A stretch of 23,110 nt of DNA from JBJEFI01 sp051873875 (lineage in GTDB: Bacteria > Bacillota > Bacilli > Bacillales > Bacillaceae_G). The DNA is taken from NCBI GenBank assembly GCA_051873875.1, contig JBJEFI010000173.1:1-23110 (forward strand). Direction: 5' to 3'. The notes beneath the pieces were generated by a model, which saw nothing but the letters and a program-made list of their open reading frames with translations, had not been told where the DNA came from and did not search any database. The position numbers and the translations under genes are program-made. How positions within the stretch are numbered: the stretch's first letter is position 1; the number at the start of each line of letters is the position of its first letter. Below are positions 6,804 through 14,156 of the stretch, one piece after another.

Positions 6804-7669
6804 TACGTTTCACCCCTTTTTAGGCAACGTGCAATTTCTTCTGCCACTGTTTCTATATTTAATGCCAATGTAGAAAATGAGGCTTGAAATTGCTGTTCAA
6901 ATGCTCGTTGCATCCTAACAGTAATCGGGATATCAATTCCCATCTCTCTTAATTTCTCTTCTTGTGAAAAAATAGATGCTGGTGTTCCACTCATGGCAAT
7001 TGCGCCTTTATTCATCACAATGATTTGTTCTCCATATTTCGCCGCATCTTCCATTTGATGTGTAACTAAAACAACAGCTATGTTTTCTGTTTTATGAATA
7101 TGATAAAACATTTCCATTAGCTCACGTTGACCACTTGGATCTAGTCCTGCTGTCGGTTCATCTAACACTAATACTTTTGGACGCATCGCTAAAATGCCAG
7201 CAATAGCCACCCGCCGCATTTGCCCGCCGCTTAATTCAAACGGAGAACGTGTTAAAAATTCTTCTGACAATCCTACCTGAACAATTACTTCCTTCGCAAT
7301 TTTCTTTGCTTCTTCTACTGATACTCCAAAATTCATTGGACCAAAGCAAATATCTTTCTCCACAGTCTCTTCGAATAATTGATACTCTGGAAATTGAAAA
7401 ACAACCCCTACATCTTTTCGCAGCGGCTTTAATTGTTTATTTTTTGTTTCAGATGTAATTGTATAATCCCCAATTGTTACAGAGCCGCTTGTTGGTTTTA
7501 ATAACCCATTTAAATGCTGAATAACAGTAGATTTACCAGAACCTGTATGTCCCACAATAACAGAAAAAGCACCTGGCTTTATGTCTAAATTTAGATCATA
7601 AATGGCTAAGCGCTCAAAAGGTGTATGTATTCCATATCGATGTTCTACTTCATTAAATGTAATTTCCAA
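6803..7669 (-). CDS. ecfA2: Energy-coupling factor transporter ATP-binding protein EcfA2
   Basis: This is the second ABC-type ATPase of the ECF module; with EcfA1 it forms the heterodimer that powers vitamin uptake through EcfT. Over 288 aa it shows Walker A GHTGSGKST (40-48), Q-loop Q92 in FQFPEYQLFEETV, signature LSGGQ (146-150), Walker B VLVLDE (166-171) and switch His H204. The start is TTG at 7669, with GGTGAG six bases upstream. It lies inside the end of ecfA1 (25-nt overlap), giving the usual MEITF beginning. The C-terminal extension after about residue 230 is typical of EcfA proteins. Confidence 0.95.
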   Translation of the reverse strand: MEITFNEVEHRYGIHTPFERLAIYDLNLDIKPGAFSVIVGHTGSGKSTVIQHLNGLLKPTSGSVTIGDYTITSETKNKQLKPLRKDVGVVFQFPEYQLFEETVEKDICFGPMNFGVSVEEAKKIAKEVIVQVGLSEEFLTRSPFELSGGQMRRVAIAGILAMRPKVLVLDEPTAGLDPSGQRELMEMFYHIHKTENIAVVLVTHQMEDAAKYGEQIIVMNKGAIAMSGTPASIFSQEEKLREMGIDIPITVRMQRAFEQQFQASFSTLALNIETVAEEIARCLKRGET

Positions 7670-8487
7670 AGCTCTCTCACCAATCCTTGAATATCAATTT
7701 GGTTTTGCTCTAAAGGAATTCCTTTTTCTTTTAATTCCATTGAAAGCTTCGTTGCAAAGGGTACATCTAATCCAATCTGCATTAATCTTTCACCTTGTTG
7801 AAAGATTTGAGCTGGCTTATCATCCATGATACATTGCCCATCATTAAAAACAAGAATGCGATCTGCTAATATCGCTTCTTCTAAATCATGAGTAATAGAA
7901 AGAACGGTTAATTGCTTTTCTTTCACTAACAATTGAATCATTTCAGTAATGTCTTTTCTTCCTAATGGGTCTAACATAGATGTTGCTTCATCTAATACTA
8001 AAATAGATGGTTGCATAGCAAGAACAGCAGCAATTGCTACTCTTTGTTTTTGACCACCCGATAATGCATGTGGCTCTATGTCTTTAAACGACTCCATTCC
8101 AACAACCTTCAAGGATTCTTCTACTCTACACTTCATTTCTTCGCGTTCTATTCCCAAATTCTCTAATCCAAAGGCAATGTCATCTTGAACGGTTGTACCA
8201 ACAAATTGATTATCTGGATTTTGAAATACCATTCCAATTTGTTTTCTTACTTCCCAAATATTTTCTTCATTTATTGGAAGTGTACCATTAATAAGAATGG
8301 AACCACTATCTGGTAGTAATAAACCATTTAATATTTTTGCCATCGTTGATTTTCCTGAACCATTTGGTCCTAGAATTGCAATCCATTCCCCAGAATGGAT
8401 CGAAAATGAAATCTCATTGAGTATACGTTTTGCTTGCTGAGAGTATTGGAAACACACCTTCTCGACGCGAAGCTTTTCCTCTCTCAA
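7645..8487 (-). CDS. ecfA1: Energy-coupling factor transporter ATP-binding protein EcfA1
   Basis: First ATPase of the ECF vitamin transporter. With the TTG start at 8487 the protein is 280 aa, the family length, beginning MREEKLRVE. AAAGGGGG sits seven bases before this TTG, whereas the GTG at 8517 that opens the frame has only a weak site. Motifs are Walker A GPNGSGKST (40-48), Q-loop Q89 in VFQNPDNQFVGTTVQDD, signature LSGGQ (142-146), Walker B ILVLDE (162-167) and switch His H200. It opens the ecfA1-ecfA2-ecfT-truA operon directly after the rplQ terminator. The sequence is noticeably divergent from B. cereus and B. subtilis EcfA1 between motifs. Confidence 0.93.
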   Translation of the reverse strand: MREEKLRVEKVCFQYSQQAKRILNEISFSIHSGEWIAILGPNGSGKSTMAKILNGLLLPDSGSILINGTLPINEENIWEVRKQIGMVFQNPDNQFVGTTVQDDIAFGLENLGIEREEMKCRVEESLKVVGMESFKDIEPHALSGGQKQRVAIAAVLAMQPSILVLDEATSMLDPLGRKDITEMIQLLVKEKQLTVLSITHDLEEAILADRILVFNDGQCIMDDKPAQIFQQGERLMQIGLDVPFATKLSMELKEKGIPLEQNQIDIQGLVRELWKLHLMK

Positions 8488-8530
8488 ACCTGTTGCCCCC
8501 TTTAAATATGAAAGCACTTCCTATGTTTCC

Positions 8531-8560
8531 TATATAAAAAGGGCATCGTGTATATAGCAA
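8531..8560 (-). promoter_or_regulatory. Weak candidate promoter for ecfA1 embedded in the rplQ terminator
   Basis: On the - strand TTGCTA (8555-8560) and TATATA (8531-8536) are 18 nt apart, and the start would fall about 35 nt before ecfA1. The -35 lies in the terminator loop and stem, so the region is constrained for another reason and the match could be chance. Confidence 0.25.
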
Positions 8561-8583
8561 TGCCATATACACGTTCATGCCCT
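8534..8583 (-). terminator. Intrinsic terminator of the alpha (S10-spc-alpha) transcript after rplQ
   Basis: The - strand forms a long interrupted stem: AGGGCAT (8577-8583) pairs with 8540-8546, a 3-nt bulge follows, then about 9 bp (8565-8573 with 8547-8555). The loop is about 9 nt and five T follow immediately. It starts 13 nt after the rplQ stop codon and separates the ribosomal genes from the ECF operon. Confidence 0.9.
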
Positions 8584-8596
8584 AATATATCAATTA

Positions 8597-8959
8597 TTAT
8601 ACTAACTCAATGATTACCATTGGAGCTGCATCTCCACGACGAGGTCCAATTTTAGCGATACGAGTGTATCCACCTTGACGCTCAGCATAACGAGGAGCGA
8701 TATCAGCAAATAATTTTTGGATTGCATCTTGGTTTGTTTCAGCGTTTGCTACTTCATGACGAATGTAAGCTGCTGCTTGACGACGAGCATGAAGATCGCC
8801 ACGTTTACCAAGAGTGATCATTTTTTCTACAACTGAACGTAACTCTTTTGCACGAGTTTCAGTAGTTGTAATGCGTTCGTTGATGATTAAATCAGTAGCT
8901 AAGTCACGTAACATTGCTTTACGTTGCGCGCTTGTACGTCCTAATTTTCTGTATGCCAT
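8597..8959 (-). CDS. rplQ: 50S ribosomal protein L17
   Basis: L17 lies near the peptide exit tunnel of the large subunit. The 120-aa sequence is the short bacterial form with MAYRKLGRTSAQRKAMLRDL at the start, the TETRAKELRSVVEKMITLGK helix, and RYAERQGGYTRI near the end. It closes the alpha segment, 68 nt after rpoA. That gap holds two perfect hairpins, one touching the rplQ ribosome binding site GGAGGG. Confidence 0.97.
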   Translation of the reverse strand: MAYRKLGRTSAQRKAMLRDLATDLIINERITTTETRAKELRSVVEKMITLGKRGDLHARRQAAAYIRHEVANAETNQDAIQKLFADIAPRYAERQGGYTRIAKIGPRRGDAAPMVIIELV

Positions 8960-8976
8960 CTAGAATTCCCTCCTTC

Positions 8977-8994
8977 GTTGAAATATTTTTCAAC
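8977..8994 (-). other. Perfect hairpin directly upstream of the rplQ ribosome binding site
   Basis: The - strand stem GTTGAAA/TTTCAAC (8988-8994 with 8977-8983) is 7 bp with a 4-nt AATA loop. It ends about 4 nt before the GGAGGG of rplQ, too close to be incidental to initiation if it forms. Confidence 0.5.
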
Positions 8995-9007
8995 TTATAT
9001 CTCAAAA

Positions 9008-9026
9008 CATTATATTTACTATAATG
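9008..9026 (-). other. Perfect hairpin at the rpoA 3' end
   Basis: The - strand stem CATTATA/TATAATG (9020-9026 with 9008-9014) is 7 bp with a 5-nt loop, starting 2 nt past the rpoA stop codon. It is all A/T except its closing pair and has no U-run, so it is more likely a 3'-end structure than a terminator. It could be chance in A/T-rich DNA. Confidence 0.35.
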
Positions 9027-9027
9027 A

Positions 9028-9972
9028 TTAATCTTCTTTACGTAGGCCTAATCCAAGCTCTTCTAACTTGTTTTTAACCTCTTCAAGAGATTTGCGACCA
9101 AGGTTACGAACTTTCATCATATCTTCTTCAGTTTTATTTGCTAACTCCTGAACAGTGTTGATTCCAGCACGTTTTAAGCAGTTGTAAGAACGAACAGAAA
9201 GATCTAATTCTTCGATCGTCATCTCAAGAACTTTTTCTTTTTGATCTTCTTCTTTTTCAACCATGATCTCTGCATTTTGTGCTTCATCTGTTAAGCCAAC
9301 AAAAATGTTTAAATGCTCAGTTAAGATTTTTGCACCTAATGCAATTGCTTCTTTAGGGCCAATGCTTCCATCCGTCCAAACATCAAGCGTTAATTTATCG
9401 TAGTTCGTCATTTGACCAACACGAGTATTTTCTACTTGATATGTCACACGAGATACTGGTGTGTAAATTGAATCAATTGGAATTACCCCAATTGGTTGGT
9501 CTTCACGCTTATTCGCATCCGCTGGCATATAACCACGACCGCGTCTTGCAGTCATACGAATACGGAATGTAGCGCCTGCAGCTAACGTTGCGATATGAAG
9601 ATCTGGATTTAGAATTTCTACATCCGAATCATGTGTGATATCTGCAGCAGTTACAACACCTTCACGTGTTACATCGATTTCTAATGTTTTTTCTTCATCA
9701 GAGTAGATTTTTAACGCTAATTTCTTAACGTTTAGAATAATAGAAGAAACATCTTCTACTACACCTTCTACTGTTGAGAATTCATGTAAAACTCCATCGA
9801 TTTGAATGGAAGTTACAGCAGCACCTGGCAGTGAGGATAATAAGATACGACGTAAGGAATTACCCAAAGTAGTACCATATCCACGCTCAAGCGGTTCAAT
9901 AACGAATTTACCAAACTTGGCATCTTCATTAATTTCTACCGTTTCGATCTTTGGCTTTTCAATTTCAATCAT
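9028..9972 (-). CDS. rpoA: DNA-directed RNA polymerase subunit alpha
   Basis: The alpha subunit dimerises to start RNA polymerase assembly, and its C-terminal domain contacts UP elements and activators. At 314 aa it is the Bacillus length. The N-terminal domain (about 1-230) shows LERGYGTTLGNSLRRILLSS (28-47). A charged acidic linker (about 235-248) follows, then the C-terminal helix-hairpin-helix domain with NCLKRAGINTVQEL and RNLGRKSLEEVKNKL. ATG 9972 is preceded by GAAGGAGGG. A 160-nt gap to rpsK, the largest inside the S10-spc-alpha run, contains promoter-like and hairpin sequences and may give rpoA extra transcription. Confidence 0.98.
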   Translation of the reverse strand: MIEIEKPKIETVEINEDAKFGKFVIEPLERGYGTTLGNSLRRILLSSLPGAAVTSIQIDGVLHEFSTVEGVVEDVSSIILNVKKLALKIYSDEEKTLEIDVTREGVVTAADITHDSDVEILNPDLHIATLAAGATFRIRMTARRGRGYMPADANKREDQPIGVIPIDSIYTPVSRVTYQVENTRVGQMTNYDKLTLDVWTDGSIGPKEAIALGAKILTEHLNIFVGLTDEAQNAEIMVEKEEDQKEKVLEMTIEELDLSVRSYNCLKRAGINTVQELANKTEEDMMKVRNLGRKSLEEVKNKLEELGLGLRKED

Positions 9973-9992
9973 TTACAAACCCTCCTTCAAAA

Positions 9993-10024
9993 CGTCGAAA
10001 CCCCGAATAGCGACGGCTAATCGG
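9993..10024 (-). other. Candidate alternative hairpins in the rpoA leader
   Basis: Two overlapping stems are possible on the - strand. The first is CCGATTAGC/GCTATTCGG (10016-10024 with 10003-10011; 8 of 9 pairs, 4-nt loop). The second is CGTCG/CGACG (10011-10015 with 9993-9997). They share bases and cannot coexist, and they lie just before the rpoA ribosome binding site. Visible in sequence; function unknown. Confidence 0.35.
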
Positions 10025-10080
10025 TAGTCCAAAATAGGCAGTTCCCGATTGTGCACAACAACAAACGACATCTGTTAATA

Positions 10081-10117
10081 TTTGTTTATCATAACCCATT
10101 ATAGACAAATAAACAAA
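10081..10117 (-). promoter_or_regulatory. Candidate internal promoter upstream of rpoA inside a 9-bp inverted repeat
   Basis: On the - strand TTGTTT (10111-10116) and TATGAT (10088-10093) are 17 nt apart. A consensus -10 TATAAT also occurs at 10098-10103 but lacks a good -35. A perfect 9-bp inverted repeat (10081-10089 with 10109-10117) covers both boxes of the first candidate, like an operator. Confidence 0.4.
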
Positions 10118-10132
10118 ATCTATACAGTCTAA

Positions 10133-10522
10133 TTATACGCGGCGACGTTTTGGTGGACGGCATCCGTTGTGAGGAACTGGAGTTACATCTCTGATTGCTG
10201 TAACTTCTAATCCTGCAGCTTGAAGCGCACGAATAGCTGCTTCACGACCAGCACCAGGACCTTTTACCGTTACCTCTAAAGATTTCATACCATGCTCCAT
10301 TGATACTTTTGCAGCTGTTTCAGCAGCCATTTGAGCAGCAAATGGAGTAGATTTACGAGAACCTCTGAATCCTAATGCACCTGCAGAAGACCAAGAGATT
10401 GCGTTACCATGAACATCTGTAATTGTTACAATTGTATTGTTAAATGTAGAACGGATATGTGCTACACCTAACTCAATGTTCTTTTTAACACGACGTTTAC
10501 GATTATTTACTTTACGTGCCAT
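10133..10522 (-). CDS. rpsK: 30S ribosomal protein S11
   Basis: S11 is on the platform of the small subunit and shapes the mRNA exit channel near the anti-Shine-Dalgarno region. The 129-aa protein shows GVAHIRSTFNNTIVTITD, the SSAGALGFRGSRKSTPFAAQMAAE core, VKGPGAGREAA and the terminal HNGCRPPKRRRV. The ribosome binding site is AGGAGGG. It lies 24 nt after rpsM; a 160-nt gap to rpoA follows. Confidence 0.98.
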   Translation of the reverse strand: MARKVNNRKRRVKKNIELGVAHIRSTFNNTIVTITDVHGNAISWSSAGALGFRGSRKSTPFAAQMAAETAAKVSMEHGMKSLEVTVKGPGAGREAAIRALQAAGLEVTAIRDVTPVPHNGCRPPKRRRV

Positions 10523-10546
10523 GCTAATGCCCTCCTTTTCTAATTA

Positions 10547-10912
10547 TTACTTCTTCTTATTCGCTACAGTACGGCGTGGACCTTTACGAGTACGAGCATT
10601 GTTCTTCGTATTTTGACCACGAACTGGTAAACTACGACGGTGACGAAGGCCACGGTAGCAACCAATTTCCATTAAACGTTTGATATTTAAAGAAACCTCA
10701 CGACGTAAGTCACCTTCAACTTTTAAACGATCAATGATTTCACGAATTCTTCCTAATTCATCTTCTGATAATTCGCGTACACGAGTATCCGGATTAACGT
10801 TCGCTTCAGCTAAAACTTTTTCTGAAGTTGAACGACCGATACCATATACGTATGTTAATGAAACAACTACGCGTTTGTCGCGTGGAATATCTACACCAGC
10901 AATACGAGCCAT
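10547..10912 (-). CDS. rpsM: 30S ribosomal protein S13
   Basis: S13 is in the head of the small subunit, contacts P-site tRNA and forms the intersubunit bridge with L5. At 121 aa it has MARIAGVDIPRDKRVV, YVYGIGRSTSEKVL (the helix-two-turn-helix region), GDLRREV, RGLRHRRSLPVRGQ and a basic tail ending ANKKK. Positions around 30-50 (ANVNPDTRVREL) differ from B. cereus and B. subtilis, a sign that the host is not a close strain of either. It lies between rpmJ and rpsK. Confidence 0.98.
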   Translation of the reverse strand: MARIAGVDIPRDKRVVVSLTYVYGIGRSTSEKVLAEANVNPDTRVRELSEDELGRIREIIDRLKVEGDLRREVSLNIKRLMEIGCYRGLRHRRSLPVRGQNTKNNARTRKGPRRTVANKKK

Positions 10913-10944
10913 TACTTGTGCACCTCCTCAATTTTTAGCAATTA

Positions 10945-11058
10945 TTAGCCTTGTTTTTGTTTGTGTTTTGGGTTTTCACAGATTACCATTACTTTACCAC
11001 GACGGCGAATAACTTTACATTTTTCGCAGATTGGTTTTACAGATGGTCTAACTTTCAT
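10945..11058 (-). CDS. rpmJ: 50S ribosomal protein L36
   Basis: L36 is the smallest ribosomal protein, binding late to the large subunit near helix 97 and the L7/L12 stalk base. The 37-aa sequence begins [14 protein letters not shown] and ends HKQKQG. It keeps the complete zinc-binding set C11, C14, C27 and H32, so it is the zinc-containing (C+) form. ATG 11058 is preceded by AGGAGGT. It lies between infA and rpsM, as in other Bacillus. Confidence 0.97.
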
Positions 11059-11094
11059 TTTCACTTACCTCCTTATTTGATACGGAGCCAAATA

Positions 11095-11313
11095 TTATTT
11101 AAAACGGTACGTGATACGACCGCGAGTTAAATCATACGGAGATAATTCAACCGTTACTCGGTCTCCAGGTAAAATACGGATGAAGTTCATACGAATTTTA
11201 CCAGAAACATGTGCTAACACAACATGCTTGTTTTCAAGTTCTACCTTAAACATTGCATTTGGCAACGTCTCAATAACAGTACCTTCAATTTCGATAACAT
11301 CATCTTTTGCCAT
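11095..11313 (-). CDS. infA: Translation initiation factor IF-1
   Basis: IF-1 occupies the A site of the small subunit during initiation and supports IF-2 and IF-3. The 72-aa protein is a single OB-fold S1 domain: MAKDDVIEIEGTV, LPNAMFKVELEN, HVSGKIRMNFIRILPGDRV and SPYDLTRGRITYR. Its length is standard. The ribosome binding site is AAAGGGGAG. It follows map after a 96-nt gap where many Bacillus genomes carry a small KOW-domain gene; here the gap is non-coding. Confidence 0.98.
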   Translation of the reverse strand: MAKDDVIEIEGTVIETLPNAMFKVELENKHVVLAHVSGKIRMNFIRILPGDRVTVELSPYDLTRGRITYRFK

Positions 11314-11409
11314 CTTGATGCTCCCCTTTCTTCAAGTTAGTAATTGAATCCAACTATCTACCATCTTACATGGAATAGTGGAGATTTATACCTAACAAAA
11401 AAAGGTATC

Positions 11410-12156
11410 TTATAATTTTGTTAAAATTTCGTAACCAGTTTCCGTAATTGCAACAGTGTGTTCAAAATGAGCACACATTTTTCCATCGACTGTTACGACA
11501 GTCCAATTATCAGCTAATGTTTTAACATAACGACTTCCCGCGTTTACCATCGGTTCTACGGCTAAAACCATGCCAGGTCGTAAACGTGGTCCTTTGTTAG
11601 GTGGTCCATAATGTGGAATTTGTGGGTCTTCATGTAATTCTTGACCAACACCATGTCCAACATATTCCCTAACAATCGAGAAGTTATGTGCTTCAACGTA
11701 AGTCTGAATTGCATGGGATATATTTGAAAGACGTTCGCCTGGTTTTGCTTCTTCTAACCCAATGTATAATGATTTTTCTGTTACATCAAGCAGCTTCTGA
11801 GTGTTGTCTGAAATTGTGCCTACTGCATAAGTCCATGCAGAGTCACCATGATAACCATTATACTTCGCACCAATATCGATACTGATAATATCTCCATCTT
11901 TTAAGACGCGCTTCCCTGGAATACCATGCACAAGCTGATCGTTAACAGAAGCACAAATGCTTCCTGAAAAACCATTGTACCCTTTAAATGATGGAATTGC
12001 ACTATGTGAACGAATGACTTTTTCGGCAATAGCATCCAATTCTAGTGTTGTAATTCCAGGAACAATATGTTTCTTAAGTTCTTGATGCGTTAATGCAACG
12101 ATCCTTCCAGCTTCACGCATGATTTCGATTTCTCTCGGTGTTTTGCAAATGATCAT
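11410..12156 (-). CDS. map: Type I methionine aminopeptidase
   Basis: This enzyme removes the N-terminal methionine from nascent proteins whose second residue is small. At 248 aa it shows the pita-bread fold with all five metal ligands: D94 (ISIDIG), D105 (HGDSAW), H168 (VGHGVG), E201 (EPMVN) and E232 (HFEHT), plus substrate-binding H77. No zinc-finger extension is present. Its ATG overlaps the adk stop by one base (TAATG), so translation is coupled. Confidence 0.97.
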   Translation of the reverse strand: MIICKTPREIEIMREAGRIVALTHQELKKHIVPGITTLELDAIAEKVIRSHSAIPSFKGYNGFSGSICASVNDQLVHGIPGKRVLKDGDIISIDIGAKYNGYHGDSAWTYAVGTISDNTQKLLDVTEKSLYIGLEEAKPGERLSNISHAIQTYVEAHNFSIVREYVGHGVGQELHEDPQIPHYGPPNKGPRLRPGMVLAVEPMVNAGSRYVKTLADNWTVVTVDGKMCAHFEHTVAITETGYEILTKL

Positions 12157-12806
12157 TATGCTAATCCTCCGATAAGCGCATCAATATCTGCGAATACTAC
12201 ATTAATATCTTGTTGCCCATTAATCGTTTTTACGTAACCACGTTCACTATAAAAATCTAATAATGGTTTTGTTTGTTTTATATTGACTTCTAAACGATTT
12301 GAAACAGTTGCTTCATTATCGTCAGAACGTTGATATAATTCGCCACCACATTTATCACACTTGCCTTCAACAGCAGGTGGGTTAAAAATTAAGTGGTATG
12401 TTGCGCCACATTCTTTACAGATGCGACGACCTGTTAATCGCTTCATTAATAAATCTTTATCAACATCAATGTTGATAACATAATTAAGGTTGCGATTTAA
12501 TTCAGATAATAGTTTTTCTAGTGCCTCAGCTTGAGCGACTGTACGTGGGAATCCATCTAATAAGAAACCTTTACGGCAGTCATCTTTCGCTAAACGTTCA
12601 CGAACGATACCGATCGTTACTTCGTCTGGAACTAGTTGTCCTTCATCCATATAAGATTTAGCTTTTAATCCTAAGTCAGTTCCTTCTTTTATTGCCGCAC
12701 GAAACATGTCACCTGTAGAAATATGAGGGATACCGTACTTTTCAACAATTTTCTCTGCTTGCGTGCCTTTACCAGCACCTGGCAGTCCCATTAATATTAA
12801 GTTCAT
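12156..12806 (-). CDS. adk: Adenylate kinase
   Basis: Adenylate kinase interconverts ATP plus AMP with two ADP in the cytosol. The 216-aa protein has the P-loop GLPGAGKGT (7-15), the AMP-binding STGDMFR and LLDGFPRT segments, and a long LID domain. The LID holds a structural zinc site made of C130, C133, C150 and C153, typical of Gram-positive Adk. ATG 12806 is preceded by GGGGGTAAGG. It sits between secY and map; a perfect hairpin lies in the secY-adk gap. Confidence 0.98.
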   Translation of the reverse strand: MNLILMGLPGAGKGTQAEKIVEKYGIPHISTGDMFRAAIKEGTDLGLKAKSYMDEGQLVPDEVTIGIVRERLAKDDCRKGFLLDGFPRTVAQAEALEKLLSELNRNLNYVINIDVDKDLLMKRLTGRRICKECGATYHLIFNPPAVEGKCDKCGGELYQRSDDNEATVSNRLEVNIKQTKPLLDFYSERGYVKTINGQQDINVVFADIDALIGGLA

Positions 12807-12840
12807 TTCCTTACCCCCTCAACTTTATTAACATGAGTGT

Positions 12841-12862
12841 AAGGGAAGAAACCTCTTCCCTT
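12841..12862 (-). other. Perfect hairpin in the secY-adk gap
   Basis: The - strand forms AAGGGAAGA/TCTTCCCTT (12854-12862 with 12841-12849), 9 bp with a GGTT loop, 7 nt after the secY stop codon. The following bases (ACACTC) are not a U-tract, so it is a poor terminator; it may be a partial terminator or an mRNA processing/stability element. Confidence 0.5.
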
Positions 12863-12869
12863 TCTCATT

Positions 12870-14156
12870 TTACTTTATAAAACCTTTATAATGACGTTTA
12901 ACAAGTTGACTTTCTAGTTGCTTCATTGTTTCTAAAGCAACACCAACGACGATTAATAAGCTTGTTCCACCAATTTGTGCAGAAGCTGGAAGATTTGCAA
13001 ACTTAATAAATAGTACAGGTAGTATTGCGATAGCAGCTAAGAAGATTGCACCAACGAACGTTAAACGATACAAAATCTTAGTAAAATATTGTTCCGTACT
13101 TTTCCCTGGGCGAATTCCCGGAACATAACCACCTTGCTTTTTCAGATTCTCTGCCATTTGTTCTGGATTCATCTGAACAAATGCATAGAAATAAGTGAAA
13201 GCAATAATTAATGCGATGTATAACGTCATTCCAATCGGGTGATTGTAATCGAATACACGAGTAATCCAATTTGTTACATCATTTTGTTTAAAGAATGATG
13301 CAATTGTTGGTGGTGTAACAATAAACGAAACAGCGAAGATAACTGGGATAACCCCTGCGCTATTTAGCTTTAATGGTAAGTGTGTAGTTTGAGAACCATA
13401 CGCTGAGCCATTTTGTTTCGCATATTGAATAGGTATTTTTCTAATTGCTTGTTGGATGAAGATAACACCCACAATTAGAGCGATCACAGCTAAAATAATT
13501 AAGCCAATTGTTAGGACAGCGATAAACGTTTGTGTATCTTCTCCTGAAAATTGTTGTGCATAAATTTGTTTAGCAGTAGTCGGTAATCCTGCTACGATAC
13601 CAGCAAAGATAATCATTGAGATACCATTTCCGATACCATTCGCAGTGATTTGTTCACCTAACCACATTAAAAATGCAGTTCCGGCAGTTAAAACGATAGC
13701 AATAGTTGCATACGTTGACCAACTCGAGTCAGTGATCAACATTCCACCTGTTGAACGGTTAAAACCGATTGACATGAAGATTGCTTGCACTAAACCTAAG
13801 ATGATCGTTAAATAACGGGTAAACTGAGCTAATTTACGACGACCAACTTCACCTTGTTTCGCCCATTCAGAGAATTTTGGCACTACGTCCATTTGTAACA
13901 ATTGAATGATGATAGAAGCTGTAATGTAAGGCATAATCCCCATTGCAAGGATCGAAAACTTACTTAACGCTCCTCCACCAAATACATTTAGAACACCAAA
14001 AACACTCATCGCATCTTGGGCTACTAATGCATCTGTATTTACTCCAGGAACAGGGATGAAAGTCCCTATTCTGAAAACAACTAACATTAATAAGGTGAAT
14101 CCTATTTTCTTTCTTATATCAGCAACGCGCATTAAGTTGGAGATTGTTTGGAACAT
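12870..14156 (-). CDS. secY: Preprotein translocase subunit SecY
   Basis: SecY is the central channel of the Sec translocon in the cytoplasmic membrane, working with SecE, SecG and SecA. The 428-aa protein (431 in B. subtilis) has ten hydrophobic segments. Landmarks are FRIGTFIPVPGVN (first segment, start of the plug region), MPYITASIIIQLL, the FTRYLTIILG segment and the cytosolic QNPEQMAENLKKQGG-like loop (here MNPEQMAENL) before GIRPGKSTEQY, where SecA and ribosomes dock. Its ATG overlaps the rplO stop by one base. Confidence 0.98.
   Translation of the reverse strand: MFQTISNLMRVADIRKKIGFTLLMLVVFRIGTFIPVPGVNTDALVAQDAMSVFGVLNVFGGGALSKFSILAMGIMPYITASIIIQLLQMDVVPKFSEWAKQGEVGRRKLAQFTRYLTIILGLVQAIFMSIGFNRSTGGMLITDSSWSTYATIAIVLTAGTAFLMWLGEQITANGIGNGISMIIFAGIVAGLPTTAKQIYAQQFSGEDTQTFIAVLTIGLIILAVIALIVGVIFIQQAIRKIPIQYAKQNGSAYGSQTTHLPLKLNSAGVIPVIFAVSFIVTPPTIASFFKQNDVTNWITRVFDYNHPIGMTLYIALIIAFTYFYAFVQMNPEQMAENLKKQGGYVPGIRPGKSTEQYFTKILYRLTFVGAIFLAAIAILPVLFIKFANLPASAQIGGTSLLIVVGVALETMKQLESQLVKRHYKGFIK

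Noticed and set aside
11059..11094. 6-bp stem TATTTG/CAAATA in the infA-rpmJ gap
   Set aside because: Short, all weak pairs and a 9-nt loop; expected by chance at this base composition.
11388..11408. Inverted repeat ATACCT/AGGTAT after map, considered as a terminator
   Set aside because: Only 6 bp, the T-run lies in the loop on the - strand and no U-tract follows the stem on either strand.
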